NCBI RefSeq assembly: GCF_003991905.1
Contig: NZ_RSCL01000007.1
Location: forward strand, 1-64,000
Origin: Dulcicalothrix desertica PCC 7102
Lineage (GTDB): Bacteria; Cyanobacteriota; Cyanobacteriia; Cyanobacteriales; Nostocaceae
Direction of reading: 5' to 3'
DNA length: 64,000 nt
In this document: positions 1 through 8,677 of the stretch, in pieces
Position numbering within the stretch: position 1 is the first letter of the stretch
Layout: each line of letters opens with the position of its first letter
Position numbers and translations under genes: made by a program
The notes under the pieces: model-generated
What the model saw: the letters and a program-made list of their open reading frames with translations, nothing else
Databases searched by the model: none
Told to the model about the DNA's origin: nothing

Positions 1-1
1 A

Positions 2-994
2 GAAACCCTAGTTGTAAAACTGTGGACAGGAAAAGTATGGCAATTCCAGAAAGTTAGCTATAAGTGTCGAGAATTACCACCTGATTACGTTAAAGGGACT
101 TTTTCTTTAATTTATGATGAAAGTAAACTAAAATTGGTTTGGGTAATTCAGAAAAATACACCCTCAAAAGGAAAGTTAGTAGACCATATAAAAGCTTATG
201 GTAAGCTCCGAATTCTAAGCATTGACCTCAACTTAGATGACCCGATAGTTGTGGGTAAGGTATTAGAAGGATACGAAGATACGGGCGTTGTTGTAGAGTT
301 AGCCAATCTACGGATAAAAGGAAACAATCGACTCCATCATCTTAGGAAGCGTTATCTAGGTAAAATTGCCAAAGCCAAAAGTTTAACTAATACTAAAACT
401 GAACTAGGTGTATTACCTCCTGAAAACTTATGTGCCAAGCTATGGAAGCGAATCAAAAATTTGGAAAAGGAACTTGTTGAAACGATTTCGTACTCAATTG
501 TGGAAATTGCGAATGTTCACAATTGTAATGTAATTGTTTTTGAAAACCTGAAAACTTTAAAGCCTCAACGTGGTAAGTACTCGCATCGGAGCAACGCAAA
601 GCGTTCGTTTTGGGTTGCAAAGAAAATACAAAAACGAGTTGAGCAGAAAGCTTTAAATAGGTACTCAATTTATACTGTTAGAGTCAATCCAGCATATACC
701 AGCATTACCGATTCGCTTACCGGTGGCAAATGTTTAAGAGGTTCACAAGTTGGTGTACTTAACCTTTATTTATGGAGTGATTCTGGATTAGGAAAATTAG
801 TATTAACACCGGATAATAAAATATTATGTTCTGGTGAGAACGCGGCTCGGAACATTGGTTTAAAATACCTGGCCGCGAAGTTTGAAAAGCCTGTAGTTTT
901 TAAAAATGCAGGTTTACCCACAGGTTGTGTTGTTTGGCTAAGAGAGCCTGTGGGTAAAGGGAATGTGGTTATTCCTGCTTGGTCTTGTGCGTAG
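2..994 (+). CDS. TnpB-like RuvC nuclease, 3' part, degenerate zinc ribbon
   Basis: The frame is open from the left edge (codon at position 2) with no stop, so the gene begins outside the window; the TTG at 134 is not a convincing start. The product resembles the RuvC half of TnpB (IS200/IS605 and IS1341 families), the RNA-guided nuclease ancestral to Cas12. Visible RuvC motifs are SIDLNLDD (first Asp), VFENLK (Glu) and ENAARNIG near the C terminus. In TnpB the last motif normally reads D-x-NAA-x-NI, so the third acidic residue appears to be Glu here. The CxxC pairs of the zinc ribbon expected between the second and third motifs are not seen (TSITDSLTGG follows NPAY). A 12-bp inverted repeat lies in the last 80 bases. 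No TnpA is visible. It could be a decaying transposon gene or a domesticated, nuclease-altered TnpB relative. Family assignment is firm; activity is doubtful. Confidence 0.75.
   Translation, partial: ETLVVKLWTGKVWQFQKVSYKCRELPPDYVKGTFSLIYDESKLKLVWVIQKNTPSKGKLVDHIKAYGKLRILSIDLNLDDPIVVGKVLEGYEDTGVVVELANLRIKGNNRLHHLRKRYLGKIAKAKSLTNTKTELGVLPPENLCAKLWKRIKNLEKELVETISYSIVEIANVHNCNVIVFENLKTLKPQRGKYSHRSNAKRSFWVAKKIQKRVEQKALNRYSIYTVRVNPAYTSITDSLTGGKCLRGSQVGVLNLYLWSDSGLGKLVLTPDNKILCSGENAARNIGLKYLAAKFEKPVVFKNAGLPTGCVVWLREPVGKGNVVIPAWSCA
913..958 (+). repeat. 12-bp inverted repeat inside the tnpB-like 3' end
   Basis: TTTACCCACAGG at 913-924 pairs perfectly with CCTGTGGGTAAA at 947-958 across a 22-nt loop. 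In IS200/IS605 elements the guide (omega) RNA overlaps the 3' end of tnpB and its right end, so a strong hairpin here could be part of such an RNA. That role is inferred only from position. Confidence 0.6.
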
Positions 995-1253
995 TGTTAC
1001 ATTGGTAACGAGATACCATCGTATAAAGTAGCGGCTAGTTCCGTCGTCTTTTCGATTGGTGTATCGAACAGGATCACAAAGCGAGTGTCCGGTTTATCCC
1101 GAATTACTCATACCACGGCGCCGAGTACAATCTATCTAAATAGTGAATTCATCTATTAACCTACGATGAAGCAACCTCTTTCTGGAGAAAGATTTATGCA
1201 GTAAGCCAGATGAAGTAAAAATGAAATGTCAAATGTAACAATAATTGTATCCG

Positions 1254-1700
1254 ATGAAACTAAATTACTTAACAAAAGGGCTTTCGACGATAGGACGCTG
1301 GATAGCTACAACTCTATTTTGTGTATCAGCATTCACCTTTGTTTGGCAGGGTGCTTATTTTTCAAACACCGCAGCATTAGCTTCTCAGAATCAAATTTTA
1401 ATCGCATCAAGAGACGCAGCTGATCAAGCTCAAGAAGCAGCTAGTGAAACCAAAGGAAAATCTAAAGGTTTTGTTGAAAATACAAAAGATTTCGTCAAGG
1501 ATGCTGCAAAGAGCAACGCTTCTAAAGTAGACAACGCAACAGATGATGATAACCCTATTGCGCGTAAAGCTAAGAGCGATGCAGCTACAATTCAGGAAAG
1601 AGCAGAGGAAGATGCTGCTAAAACTGAAAAAGCTATAGACAAAAATATGAACGCAGTTCAACGCACCGTTGAAAACATCAAAGACGCTTTTAGCAATTAG
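1254..1700 (+). CDS. small exported Ala/Lys-rich helical protein
   Basis: 148 aa. I start at the ATG at 1254 (MKLNYLTK), because a TTG 9 bases upstream adds nothing recognisable. The N terminus has Lys residues and then a hydrophobic stretch ending near NTAALAS, so it looks like a signal peptide. The mature part is highly charged and rich in Ala, Lys, Asp and Glu, with heptad-like spacing (DAADQAQEAASE, DFVKDAAKS, ERAEEDAAKTEKAID). This resembles LEA-like or low-temperature/salt-induced cyanobacterial proteins. No enzyme motif is visible. It stands alone, facing the kinase operon across a hairpin terminator. The stress-protein role is inferred from composition. Confidence 0.7.
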   Translation: MKLNYLTKGLSTIGRWIATTLFCVSAFTFVWQGAYFSNTAALASQNQILIASRDAADQAQEAASETKGKSKGFVENTKDFVKDAAKSNASKVDNATDDDNPIARKAKSDAATIQERAEEDAAKTEKAIDKNMNAVQRTVENIKDAFSN

Positions 1701-1723
1701 TATTCCATTTTATTAATTTCGCG

Positions 1724-1761
1724 ATAATGTAGAGGCTGAATATATTTGGTCTCTACATTAT
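1724..1761. terminator. hairpin between convergent genes
   Basis: ATAATGTAGAG (1724-1734) pairs with CTCTACATTAT (1751-1761), an 11-bp stem with a 16-nt loop and T-rich flanks. It sits between the plus-strand small protein (ends 1700) and the minus-strand kinase (ends 1802), so it could serve both. Confidence 0.55.
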
Positions 1762-1801
1762 TTATTTTACTTATCAAAATTTATAATTAAGTCATAAAAA
1801 A

Positions 1802-4021
1802 TTAAGGCGTGGATGTTGGTATTGCTGTGGGTATTACCGTCACTGTTGGTGTAGGTGTTGGTGTTGGAGACGGTGACAATGTTGGAGTCACCGTTGGTGT
1901 CGGTGTTGATGTTAATGTAGGTGTGGGTGTAGGTGTGGGTGTAGGTGTTGGCGCCACAGGGTTAGTAGCAGATATATTAAGCGAATAACCTAATTCATCT
2001 GAGCCAGAAGAAGCTACAACAAACTCATAAAATCCATCTTCGGGTAATATTAGTGATAAACTACGCGCTCGTGAGTCTTCTAAAAATCTTTGACTACCGC
2101 TTGGTGAATATGCTGATAGCAAAACTTTACTGTTAGCATTTAGTTTCAAATCGAACTGTTGATCTTTTGTAAGGCTAGCAATAAATACTCTACCATCACC
2201 TGGTTTGAGCGTACCACCCGAAGAAGTACTTGTGGCGCCGGGAGCAAATGTAAGTTTTCTAAATGCACTGCCAGCTATAATAGCAGTTAGTTTATCGTTG
2301 ACGAACCCTTGCCAAACTTGTCCAATAGGTTGGTCGATAAAGTTTTTACCGCGTTGTTCAGGAAATTGTCGATAGAATGCAGCGTCTCCTAAATCGTAAA
2401 GCGAACGACTACCTACATTAATCTTATTAACCTCAATTTTCCAACGGTCACGTTCCGCAGCAGTAAAAGTACCGAGTTTTTGGCGTGAGTCTGTACTTAA
2501 TGGAGAAAGCTTTTCTAAAACGCTTGCTGCTGTTTCATCCCATTTAGCTCGTAAAGCTGCATCAGAAGGAGCATCACTTAATGAACGTCCTTTTTGGCTG
2601 GGGTTTTTATCCCAAAACAGTTGATTGACTAAATTTACATAGAAATTAAAGTCTATACCTAATTGCTGGCGCCGCGTTTTTAATCTTTCTTTTCTTGCTC
2701 TTTCTTCGGGTGAGTAGTTAGCTTCGGGGTCTGTAGGTTGGTTATTAGTAGGAGTTGGACTACCTGAAGCAATTGGTTGCGTTGTACCGTTACCAGATAT
2801 ATCAGGTGAACCTATCAAGTTTTTTGCACCCCATACACCAGCACCAACAACACTAGCAGCAACCACCAATGCAACGGCAACTTTTCCAGGTGTCCACCAA
2901 GGTGCGGGAGCAGGAATTGGAGATGGGGGACTATTAGCAGTTCTTTGTGCTGTGGGTTGAGAAATTGGGGAATTAGAGGGAGATACAGCTACTGTTGCTT
3001 TTGTACTCTGTTGTTGTGGTGGTAACTGTGTTGGTGGAAAGTCTGTAGATGGATATTGCGTGGCAGGATAATTAATAGGTGAGTTGAGTGCTAACATTAC
3101 TTGTCTTGCACTTTGATACCGTTCACCCGGAACTGGCGCCAACATTCTATCAAGCATTTGCCCAAAATTAGGAGTTAAATCAACTTCCCGGCGCCATTGC
3201 CAAGTTAAATTGTAATTATCAATAAGTTCCTGCGGTTGTTTTCCTGTGAGCAATACTAATAGCGTAACTGCCAATGCATACAAATCACTATGCGGTTCAA
3301 CAATACCCGTTTGCATTTGTTCTGGAGGAGCATAACCAATTTTACCTAGCAGTGTCGCCGGCGAAGAAGCAATATTTCCACCAGTTTCATAGTACTGCGA
3401 GGCAACAGCAGCGACAACTTGTTTAACACCACCAAAATCTATAAGTATAGGTAATTGGTCTACAGAGCGTAGAATTAAATTATCAGGAGATATATCACGA
3501 TGAATTACACCCATCGAGTGAATATAATCTAAAACAGGCAAGATTTGCTGCAATAATACCTTGACTTCTGCTTCACTAAACCGCATCCCCTGTATTAACC
3601 GAGTGTCTAGTAACGAACGATAAGTTTGCCCCTCAACATAATCTTGAACTATAAATAAATACTCTTTACCACCCAAGTTGCTGCGGAACAGTTCACGAAA
3701 ACGTGGAATTTGCGGATGTTGAAGTTTATATAAAACCGTAGCTTCGCGTTGAAACAACTCTTCAGCTTTTTGCAAAACGTAAGCTGTTTGAACTTGCGGT
3801 GAAAATTCTTTAATAACACAAAGTTCGCGAAAGCGGTTGATATCCTCAGCTAAGTAAGTTTTTCCAAACCCACCCTGTCCAATTTGTCGTACAACTAAAT
3901 AGCGTTCTCCCAAAGCAACCCCCGGTTGAATACTTAGCTGCACTCCCGTTTCCATTTTTTCACCACAATGCAAGCAAAATTTACTACCTGCCGGGTTTTC
4001 GTGTCCTTTGGAACAATACAT
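1802..4021 (-). CDS. membrane Ser/Thr protein kinase with zinc ribbon and PT-rich tail
   Basis: 739 aa, ATG at 4021. Order of parts: an N-terminal zinc ribbon (C3, H7, C16, C19 in a CxxCG context); a Hanks-type kinase domain, about residues 38-310, with glycine loop GQGGFG (48-53), catalytic VIHRDISPDN and LIDFGG; a Pro/Gln/Ser linker; one membrane segment near 375-400 (WWTPGKVAVALVVAAS); then an exported region. The exported region has a block shared with the next kinase (NQLFWDKNP...GRSL...RQKLG...FPEQRGK), a beta-rich PPC-like segment (SVDKDQQFDL-type pattern), and a Thr-Pro repeat tail (687-739). It lies 11 bp downstream of the second kinase on the same strand, so the two are probably cotranscribed. 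It likely phosphorylates cytoplasmic targets in response to an external cue; the signal is unknown. Confidence 0.9.
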   Translation of the reverse strand: MYCSKGHENPAGSKFCLHCGEKMETGVQLSIQPGVALGERYLVVRQIGQGGFGKTYLAEDINRFRELCVIKEFSPQVQTAYVLQKAEELFQREATVLYKLQHPQIPRFRELFRSNLGGKEYLFIVQDYVEGQTYRSLLDTRLIQGMRFSEAEVKVLLQQILPVLDYIHSMGVIHRDISPDNLILRSVDQLPILIDFGGVKQVVAAVASQYYETGGNIASSPATLLGKIGYAPPEQMQTGIVEPHSDLYALAVTLLVLLTGKQPQELIDNYNLTWQWRREVDLTPNFGQMLDRMLAPVPGERYQSARQVMLALNSPINYPATQYPSTDFPPTQLPPQQQSTKATVAVSPSNSPISQPTAQRTANSPPSPIPAPAPWWTPGKVAVALVVAASVVGAGVWGAKNLIGSPDISGNGTTQPIASGSPTPTNNQPTDPEANYSPEERARKERLKTRRQQLGIDFNFYVNLVNQLFWDKNPSQKGRSLSDAPSDAALRAKWDETAASVLEKLSPLSTDSRQKLGTFTAAERDRWKIEVNKINVGSRSLYDLGDAAFYRQFPEQRGKNFIDQPIGQVWQGFVNDKLTAIIAGSAFRKLTFAPGATSTSSGGTLKPGDGRVFIASLTKDQQFDLKLNANSKVLLSAYSPSGSQRFLEDSRARSLSLILPEDGFYEFVVASSGSDELGYSLNISATNPVAPTPTPTPTPTPTLTSTPTPTVTPTLSPSPTPTPTPTVTVIPTAIPTSTP

Positions 4022-4032
4022 ACTTCCCTATA

Positions 4033-5730
4033 TTAATTTCTCGCTTCCAGTTTACTCACCTTGTCTGCCGCAATTGCATACCAAATTTGACCAAATGTTG
4101 GTTGGTTGAGTTTCCCACGTCGTTGTCCTGGGAACAAGTCATCAAATTTACGGTTGGTATCGGTGTTGAGTTGTTTTATTGTATAGTTCCCAAAATCACC
4201 ATTAGAAGCTCTTTGCTCCCATTCTTGATAATCTTGCCCTCCATAGCTTCCCAGCTTTTGACGCGCTGTGCTACTGAGTTTAGCTTGTTCTAATTTATCT
4301 AGTAATTCTTGTCCAATACTTACCCATTGTTGGCGTAAGGCTTCATCTTCGGCGCCAGTGCCTAAATTTCGACCCTGTAATTGTGGGTTTCTAGAGTAAA
4401 AAATAGAATTAACCGTTTGAGTAAAGAAGCCTTCGGGAATTTGTAATGATGCACGGCGACTCGCTATATTACCACGACTACCATTATTGCTTGTAGTGGT
4501 TTCAGAAGAAGAATCTGAATTACCACCACCAGGCAAACTAGGTAAGGAAATGCTCGGCAGTGATATAGATGATACACCTTTGACTACCGCATTAACTACT
4601 CCCCAAGTTCCAGCACAAACTAAAACTATCGCTGTTGTAGTTACAGCACTAACGGCAAATGGACGCATCCACACTGGTAAGGGTAAAGCATGGACTGCCA
4701 TTTGTGTTCTAGAATGCAAATTCCCTGCCCGTCGTGCAGGCGCCGCTATCATTGTTTTAATTTTTGTAATATTTGTATTGGCTTTGTTCACAGCAGGTGA
4801 GTGTGCGGGTGAGAGTTTTTGTAAATCTTTTATAACTTGTTCTGCGTTTTGATAGCGGTCGCTTGGTTTATATGCAAGCGTTTTTTTTAATATTTTTTCA
4901 AGTCCTTGGCTAACTTTTATATCTGTACCCCAACGCCAAGTTCCTTGGTAGCTATCGTAGAGGTTTTGTGGTTCTTTTCCGGTGAGAAGCACTAAAGTGC
5001 TTACAACGAGTGAATATAAATCACTACAAGGAAAAGCTTTACCTTGACGTAGTTGTTCTTCGGGTGCGTAACCTTTTTTGCCCAATAAAGTGCGGTTGGC
5101 GCCTAGTTGCGTCATCCAAAACCCTTGCGAAGCGGGGACTTGCTTAACTCCACCAAAGTCTATTAGTACAGGTAGATTATCTGAACTCCGTAAAATTATA
5201 TTATCAGGAGAAATATCACGGTGAATTACATCTCTTGAATGGATATAGTGCAATACAGGTAACATTTGCTTTAGTAAAGAAATAATTTCTTCCTCGCTAA
5301 AGCCATTTTGCCCATGAGAAAGACGCTTATCTAATAAATCCCAGTAAGTATCACCCTCAATATAGTCTTGCACCAAAAAGAAAAAGTCCTTTTGTCCAAA
5401 CTTAGTTGAGAGCGAAGCGTGAAATTTAGGAATCTGTGAATGTTGCAGTTTTTTAAGAACATTTGCTTCGCGTTCAAACAATTCTTTGGCTTTTTGGATA
5501 TCTTCTGGTTTTTCTACCTGGGGTGCAAACTCTTTGAGTACACACATTTGGTTTAACTGAGAATCTTCAGCCAAATAAGTACGTCCAAACCCACCTTGCC
5601 CTAACTGACGTAAAATTTTATAGCGACCAGTAATAATCTCCCCTTGCGGTAGTGGCAAAGACTCACCGCATTGGATACAAAAACGATTACCATTAGTATT
5701 CGCGTGTTGTTTGCTGCAATAGATGTGCAT
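4033..5730 (-). CDS. membrane Ser/Thr protein kinase with zinc ribbon
   Basis: 565 aa, ATG at 5730. Zinc ribbon (IYCSKQH...FCIQCGE), then a Hanks kinase domain with GQGGFG, lysine in VLKEF, catalytic VIHRDISPDN and VLIDFGG, then one membrane helix around residues 355-383 (FAVSAVTTTAIVLVCAGTW). The exported C terminus repeats the block of the downstream kinase (NSIFYSRNP...GRNLG...ARQKLGSYG...FPGQRRGK...FGQIWYAIAADK) but lacks the beta-rich segment and PT tail. The pair looks like a tandem duplication followed by divergence of the outer region. It is the first gene of the operon; the promoter should lie in the 107 bases shared with the divergent PaaK-like gene. Confidence 0.9.
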   Translation of the reverse strand: MHIYCSKQHANTNGNRFCIQCGESLPLPQGEIITGRYKILRQLGQGGFGRTYLAEDSQLNQMCVLKEFAPQVEKPEDIQKAKELFEREANVLKKLQHSQIPKFHASLSTKFGQKDFFFLVQDYIEGDTYWDLLDKRLSHGQNGFSEEEIISLLKQMLPVLHYIHSRDVIHRDISPDNIILRSSDNLPVLIDFGGVKQVPASQGFWMTQLGANRTLLGKKGYAPEEQLRQGKAFPCSDLYSLVVSTLVLLTGKEPQNLYDSYQGTWRWGTDIKVSQGLEKILKKTLAYKPSDRYQNAEQVIKDLQKLSPAHSPAVNKANTNITKIKTMIAAPARRAGNLHSRTQMAVHALPLPVWMRPFAVSAVTTTAIVLVCAGTWGVVNAVVKGVSSISLPSISLPSLPGGGNSDSSSETTTSNNGSRGNIASRRASLQIPEGFFTQTVNSIFYSRNPQLQGRNLGTGAEDEALRQQWVSIGQELLDKLEQAKLSSTARQKLGSYGGQDYQEWEQRASNGDFGNYTIKQLNTDTNRKFDDLFPGQRRGKLNQPTFGQIWYAIAADKVSKLEARN

Positions 5731-5837
5731 AGCGCAGTAAGGACAATTAAGGGGGGTTTTTAGTAAATTGCTACAACGTTAAACGTCGCTATTACGGAAA
5801 TATCACTTTTTACCATCAAATTACTACATTGACAACT

Positions 5838-7349
5838 ATGATTAATCCAGAAGAAAAAAAACAGTATGCACAGCAGGCATTTTTAGATTTTTTAAATACC
5901 TCCCTAGATACTCGAATTCAGCAGCATAGTGACATCAAACCGACAGACGCAGCTTTAAAGCTATTTAATAATGTCGCTGTAACTGTGCCCGCATACAAGA
6001 CCTTCCTATCACAAAACGGTATTAATCCTGCCAACATTCAAACAGAGAGCGATTTTCAAACGCTTCCACCCCTAACAAAGCAAAACTACCTACAAAAACA
6101 TTCTCTACCTGATTTGTGTCGTTACGGACAAATCGAAACCAGCGATATGATAGCAGCATCATCTGGTTCAACAGGTAAACCAACATATTGGTGTAGATTT
6201 TTTGCTGACGAGTTAGAAATTACTACACGCTTCGAGCAAATCTTCCACGATAGCTTTTTTGCAGATACTCGTCGCACTCTCGCAGTTATTTGTTTTACCC
6301 TCGGTACTTGGGTAGGTGGAATGTTCACAACTAACTGCTGTCGCTACCTTGCAATGAAAGGCTATCCAATTACAGTTATTACTCCTGGTAATAATAAAGA
6401 AGAAATTTTACGTGTTGTCTCGGAACTCGGCGCCAATTTTGAGCAAGTAGTTTTATTAGGATATCCACCATTCCTCAAAGATGTAATAGATACAGGAATA
6501 GCACGAGGTGTTGAGTGGCGCCAGTACAACATTAAACTAGTGACAGCAGGAGAAGTATTCAGCGAAGAATGGCGAAGTTTAGTAGCAGAAAGAATAGGTT
6601 CACAAAACCCCTGTTATGATTTTGCATCATTATATGGAACCGCCGACGCTGGAGTATTAGGCAACGAAACACCACTATCTATATGTATTCGTAGATTTTT
6701 AGCAGAAACACCTGAAGCCGCACGCGCATTATTTGGAGAATCACGTTTACCCACACTTCTACAATATGACCCAATTAGCCGCTTCTTTGAAGTAGAAGAC
6801 GGCGCCCTACTTTTCTCAGGCAACAACGGCATCCCATTAATCAGGTATAATATTCTAGATAACGGTGGCATAATTACATACGATGCCATGCTTAAATTTC
6901 TAGCAGAACGGGAATTCAATGTAGCACAGGCATCCTGCCTGTGCAGTCAAAGAGGCATCAGAAACCTACCATTTGTATACGTATTCGGACGCTCAAACTT
7001 TACAGTTTCATACTTCGGCGCCAACATATACCCAGAAAACGTCACAGTAGGTTTAGAAGTACCAGAAATTAGAGAATGGGTAACAGGCAAATTTGTATTG
7101 CAAGTAATAGAAGACAGCGATAAAAATAGACATTTAACTGTTACCGTAGAACTGGCGCCAAATATTGAAGTTAGCGAAGATAAAAAACAAGCAATAACAA
7201 CATCTATATTGACAAAACTAAGGCGCCTTAATAGTGAATTTGCTAACTATGTACCTGCCGAATATCAGGCGCCGCAGGTTACTTTAAAATTACATGGCGA
7301 TGCCGAATACTTCCCCATAGGTGTAAAACATAGGTATACACGGGCGTAG
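5838..7349 (+). CDS. PaaK-like adenylate-forming enzyme
   Basis: 503 aa from ATG 5838; a TTG three codons upstream (5829) is an alternative start. It resembles phenylacetate-CoA ligase/coenzyme F390 synthetase-type members of the AMP-binding superfamily: the P-loop-like ASSGSTGKPT near residue 115, LYGTADAG in the adenylate-binding region, and a C-terminal small domain ending in KHRYTRA. These enzymes activate a carboxylate as its adenylate and often pass it to CoA or another nucleophile. The substrate cannot be read from the sequence. No biosynthetic partner is adjacent; the kinase pair is divergent. A 21-bp palindrome (6924-6944) sits in frame and encodes QASCLCSQ just before the NLPFVYVFGR motif, probably a late insertion in a surface loop. 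Confidence 0.8.
   Translation: MINPEEKKQYAQQAFLDFLNTSLDTRIQQHSDIKPTDAALKLFNNVAVTVPAYKTFLSQNGINPANIQTESDFQTLPPLTKQNYLQKHSLPDLCRYGQIETSDMIAASSGSTGKPTYWCRFFADELEITTRFEQIFHDSFFADTRRTLAVICFTLGTWVGGMFTTNCCRYLAMKGYPITVITPGNNKEEILRVVSELGANFEQVVLLGYPPFLKDVIDTGIARGVEWRQYNIKLVTAGEVFSEEWRSLVAERIGSQNPCYDFASLYGTADAGVLGNETPLSICIRRFLAETPEAARALFGESRLPTLLQYDPISRFFEVEDGALLFSGNNGIPLIRYNILDNGGIITYDAMLKFLAEREFNVAQASCLCSQRGIRNLPFVYVFGRSNFTVSYFGANIYPENVTVGLEVPEIREWVTGKFVLQVIEDSDKNRHLTVTVELAPNIEVSEDKKQAITTSILTKLRRLNSEFANYVPAEYQAPQVTLKLHGDAEYFPIGVKHRYTRA
6924..6944. repeat. small palindromic repeat inside the PaaK-like gene
   Basis: GCACAGGCA TCC TGCCTGTGC forms a perfect 9-bp stem with a 3-nt loop inside the reading frame. 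Related GCAYAGGC..GCCTGTGC palindromes occur at 12035-12055, 57237-57256 and 60841-60858 in non-coding sequence, so this is a dispersed family and not a local accident. Confidence 0.75.
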
Positions 7350-7350
7350 T

Positions 7351-7467
7351 AATCCCCCCAACCCCCCTTAATAAGGGGGGCTAAGAATTGAATTATTTTA
7401 GCGTTTTAATTAGTAAGAGCGCGAACCTTTCTTGTTCCCCTCGAACTCGCGGGGGTTAGGGGGGATC
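7351..7467. repeat. C-run/G-run inverted repeat (MITE-like)
   Basis: ATCCCCCCAACCCCC (7352-7366) is mirrored by GGGGGTTAGGGGGGAT (7451-7466). An inner short hairpin CCCCCCTTAATAAGGGGGG directly follows the PaaK-like stop and could act as a terminator. The stretch to 7620 holds no gene. No transposase is associated, so I treat it as a non-autonomous dispersed repeat. Confidence 0.6.
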
Positions 7468-7620
7468 ATCATGGGCTGAAATTTTTACAGGAGTATTGTA
7501 TAAAACTGTCTATAAACTTGTTTGAGCCAAACTTATTACTATTGGAATTAATTTGAGTAAACTAGTCAATGTTACTATAAGTAAAGGCAAAAATGCTAGG
7601 ATATTTAAGTAGGTTAAGTT

Positions 7621-8666
7621 ATGGCGAATAAGTTGTCACAGATAGATGGTTATGATGACTTTTTGCGGGAAATAAAAGAACGTGTTCGGGGCGCCCAAAT
7701 TAGGGCATCATTGTCTGTTAACCGCGAGTTAGTATTACTTTACTGGCAAATTGGGCGCGAAATTTTGACACGACAGCAACAGCAGGGATGGGGGGCAAAA
7801 GTCATTGAACATCTTGCAAGAGATTTAAAAGAGGCTTTTCCTGAAATGAAGGTTTCTCAGCACGTAACCTTAAATATATGCGCGCGTTTGCTGAAGTCTA
7901 CTTAGATGAACAATTTGTGCAGCAGGCTGCTGCACAAATTCCTTGGTTCCATAACTGTGTCATTTTAGATAAGGTAAAAAATAATGTTGAACGTGAATGG
8001 TATATTAAAAAAACTATAGAAAATGGTTGGAGTAGAAATATTTTGACCATGCAGATTGAAAATAGACTTTTTGAACGTCAAGGAAAAGCAGTTACTAACT
8101 TTAATACGACTTTACCAACTTCTCAATCAGACCTTGCCAGAGAAACTTTAAAAGACCCTTATATATTTGACTTTTTAAGCTTAGGAGAAGAAGTTCAAGA
8201 AAGGGAAGTAGAAAAACAACTTGTCGAACATATTACCAAATTTCTTTTAGAGCTAGGTGTTGGGTTTGCTTTTGTAGGGAAACAGTATCCTTTAAAAGTC
8301 GGTGCCGAGAATTTTTATATTGACTTGCTTTTTTACCATGTAAAACTACATTGCTATGTTGTGATTGAACTCAAAGCGGGCAAATTTCAACCGGAGTACA
8401 CAGGAAAGATAAATTTTTATCTCTCGGCGGTAGATGATTTACTCAAATCTTCCGTGGATAATCCTTCAATTGGTTTAATATTATGTGCAAGTAAAGATAA
8501 TGTGATTGCTGAGTATGCGTTACGTGATGTAAACAAACCAATTGGCATTGCCGAGTGGCAAACTCAACTTACTAAGTCGCTACCAAAAGAGTTACAAACA
8601 AATTTACCAACTATTGAGCAGTTAGAAGCAGAATTAGACTCGGTTTCTATAGAAATTGAAGATTAA
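7621..8666 (+). pseudogene. YhcG/DUF1016-type PD-(D/E)XK nuclease, one frameshift
   Basis: Two overlapping frames together make one protein of about 348 codons. The first (7621-7905) has the DUF1016 N-terminal domain (DDFLREIKERV, LLYWQIGREIL, KVIEHLARDLK). The second, open through 7878-8666, has MRAFAEVY, the REWYI..TIENGWSRNIL region and the nuclease core FYIDLLFYHVKLHCYVVIELKAGKF, where D and ExK fit the PD-(D/E)XK pattern, then FYLSAVDDLL and SIGLILC. At about 7849-7853 the sequence reads AAGGTTTC; one extra G would give EMKGFSARNLKYMRAF, as intact members read. So one base is missing. The family is linked to DNA processing or restriction-like functions; the role here is unknown. It is either a recent pseudogene or a sequencing error. 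Confidence 0.85.
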
Positions 8667-8677
8667 GCATGTTATTA

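Noticed and set aside
2-994. Cas12k or another Cas12 effector of a CRISPR-associated transposon
   Set aside because: The visible RuvC motifs and size fit TnpB better, and no CRISPR array, tnsB/C or tniQ gene follows.
1802-1960. Thr-Pro repeat end of the first kinase as a frameshift artefact
   Set aside because: The frame is continuous and PT-rich tails are common in exported cyanobacterial proteins.
4487-4852. 121-codon plus-strand frame
   Set aside because: It is antisense to the membrane region of the second kinase and has no features of its own.
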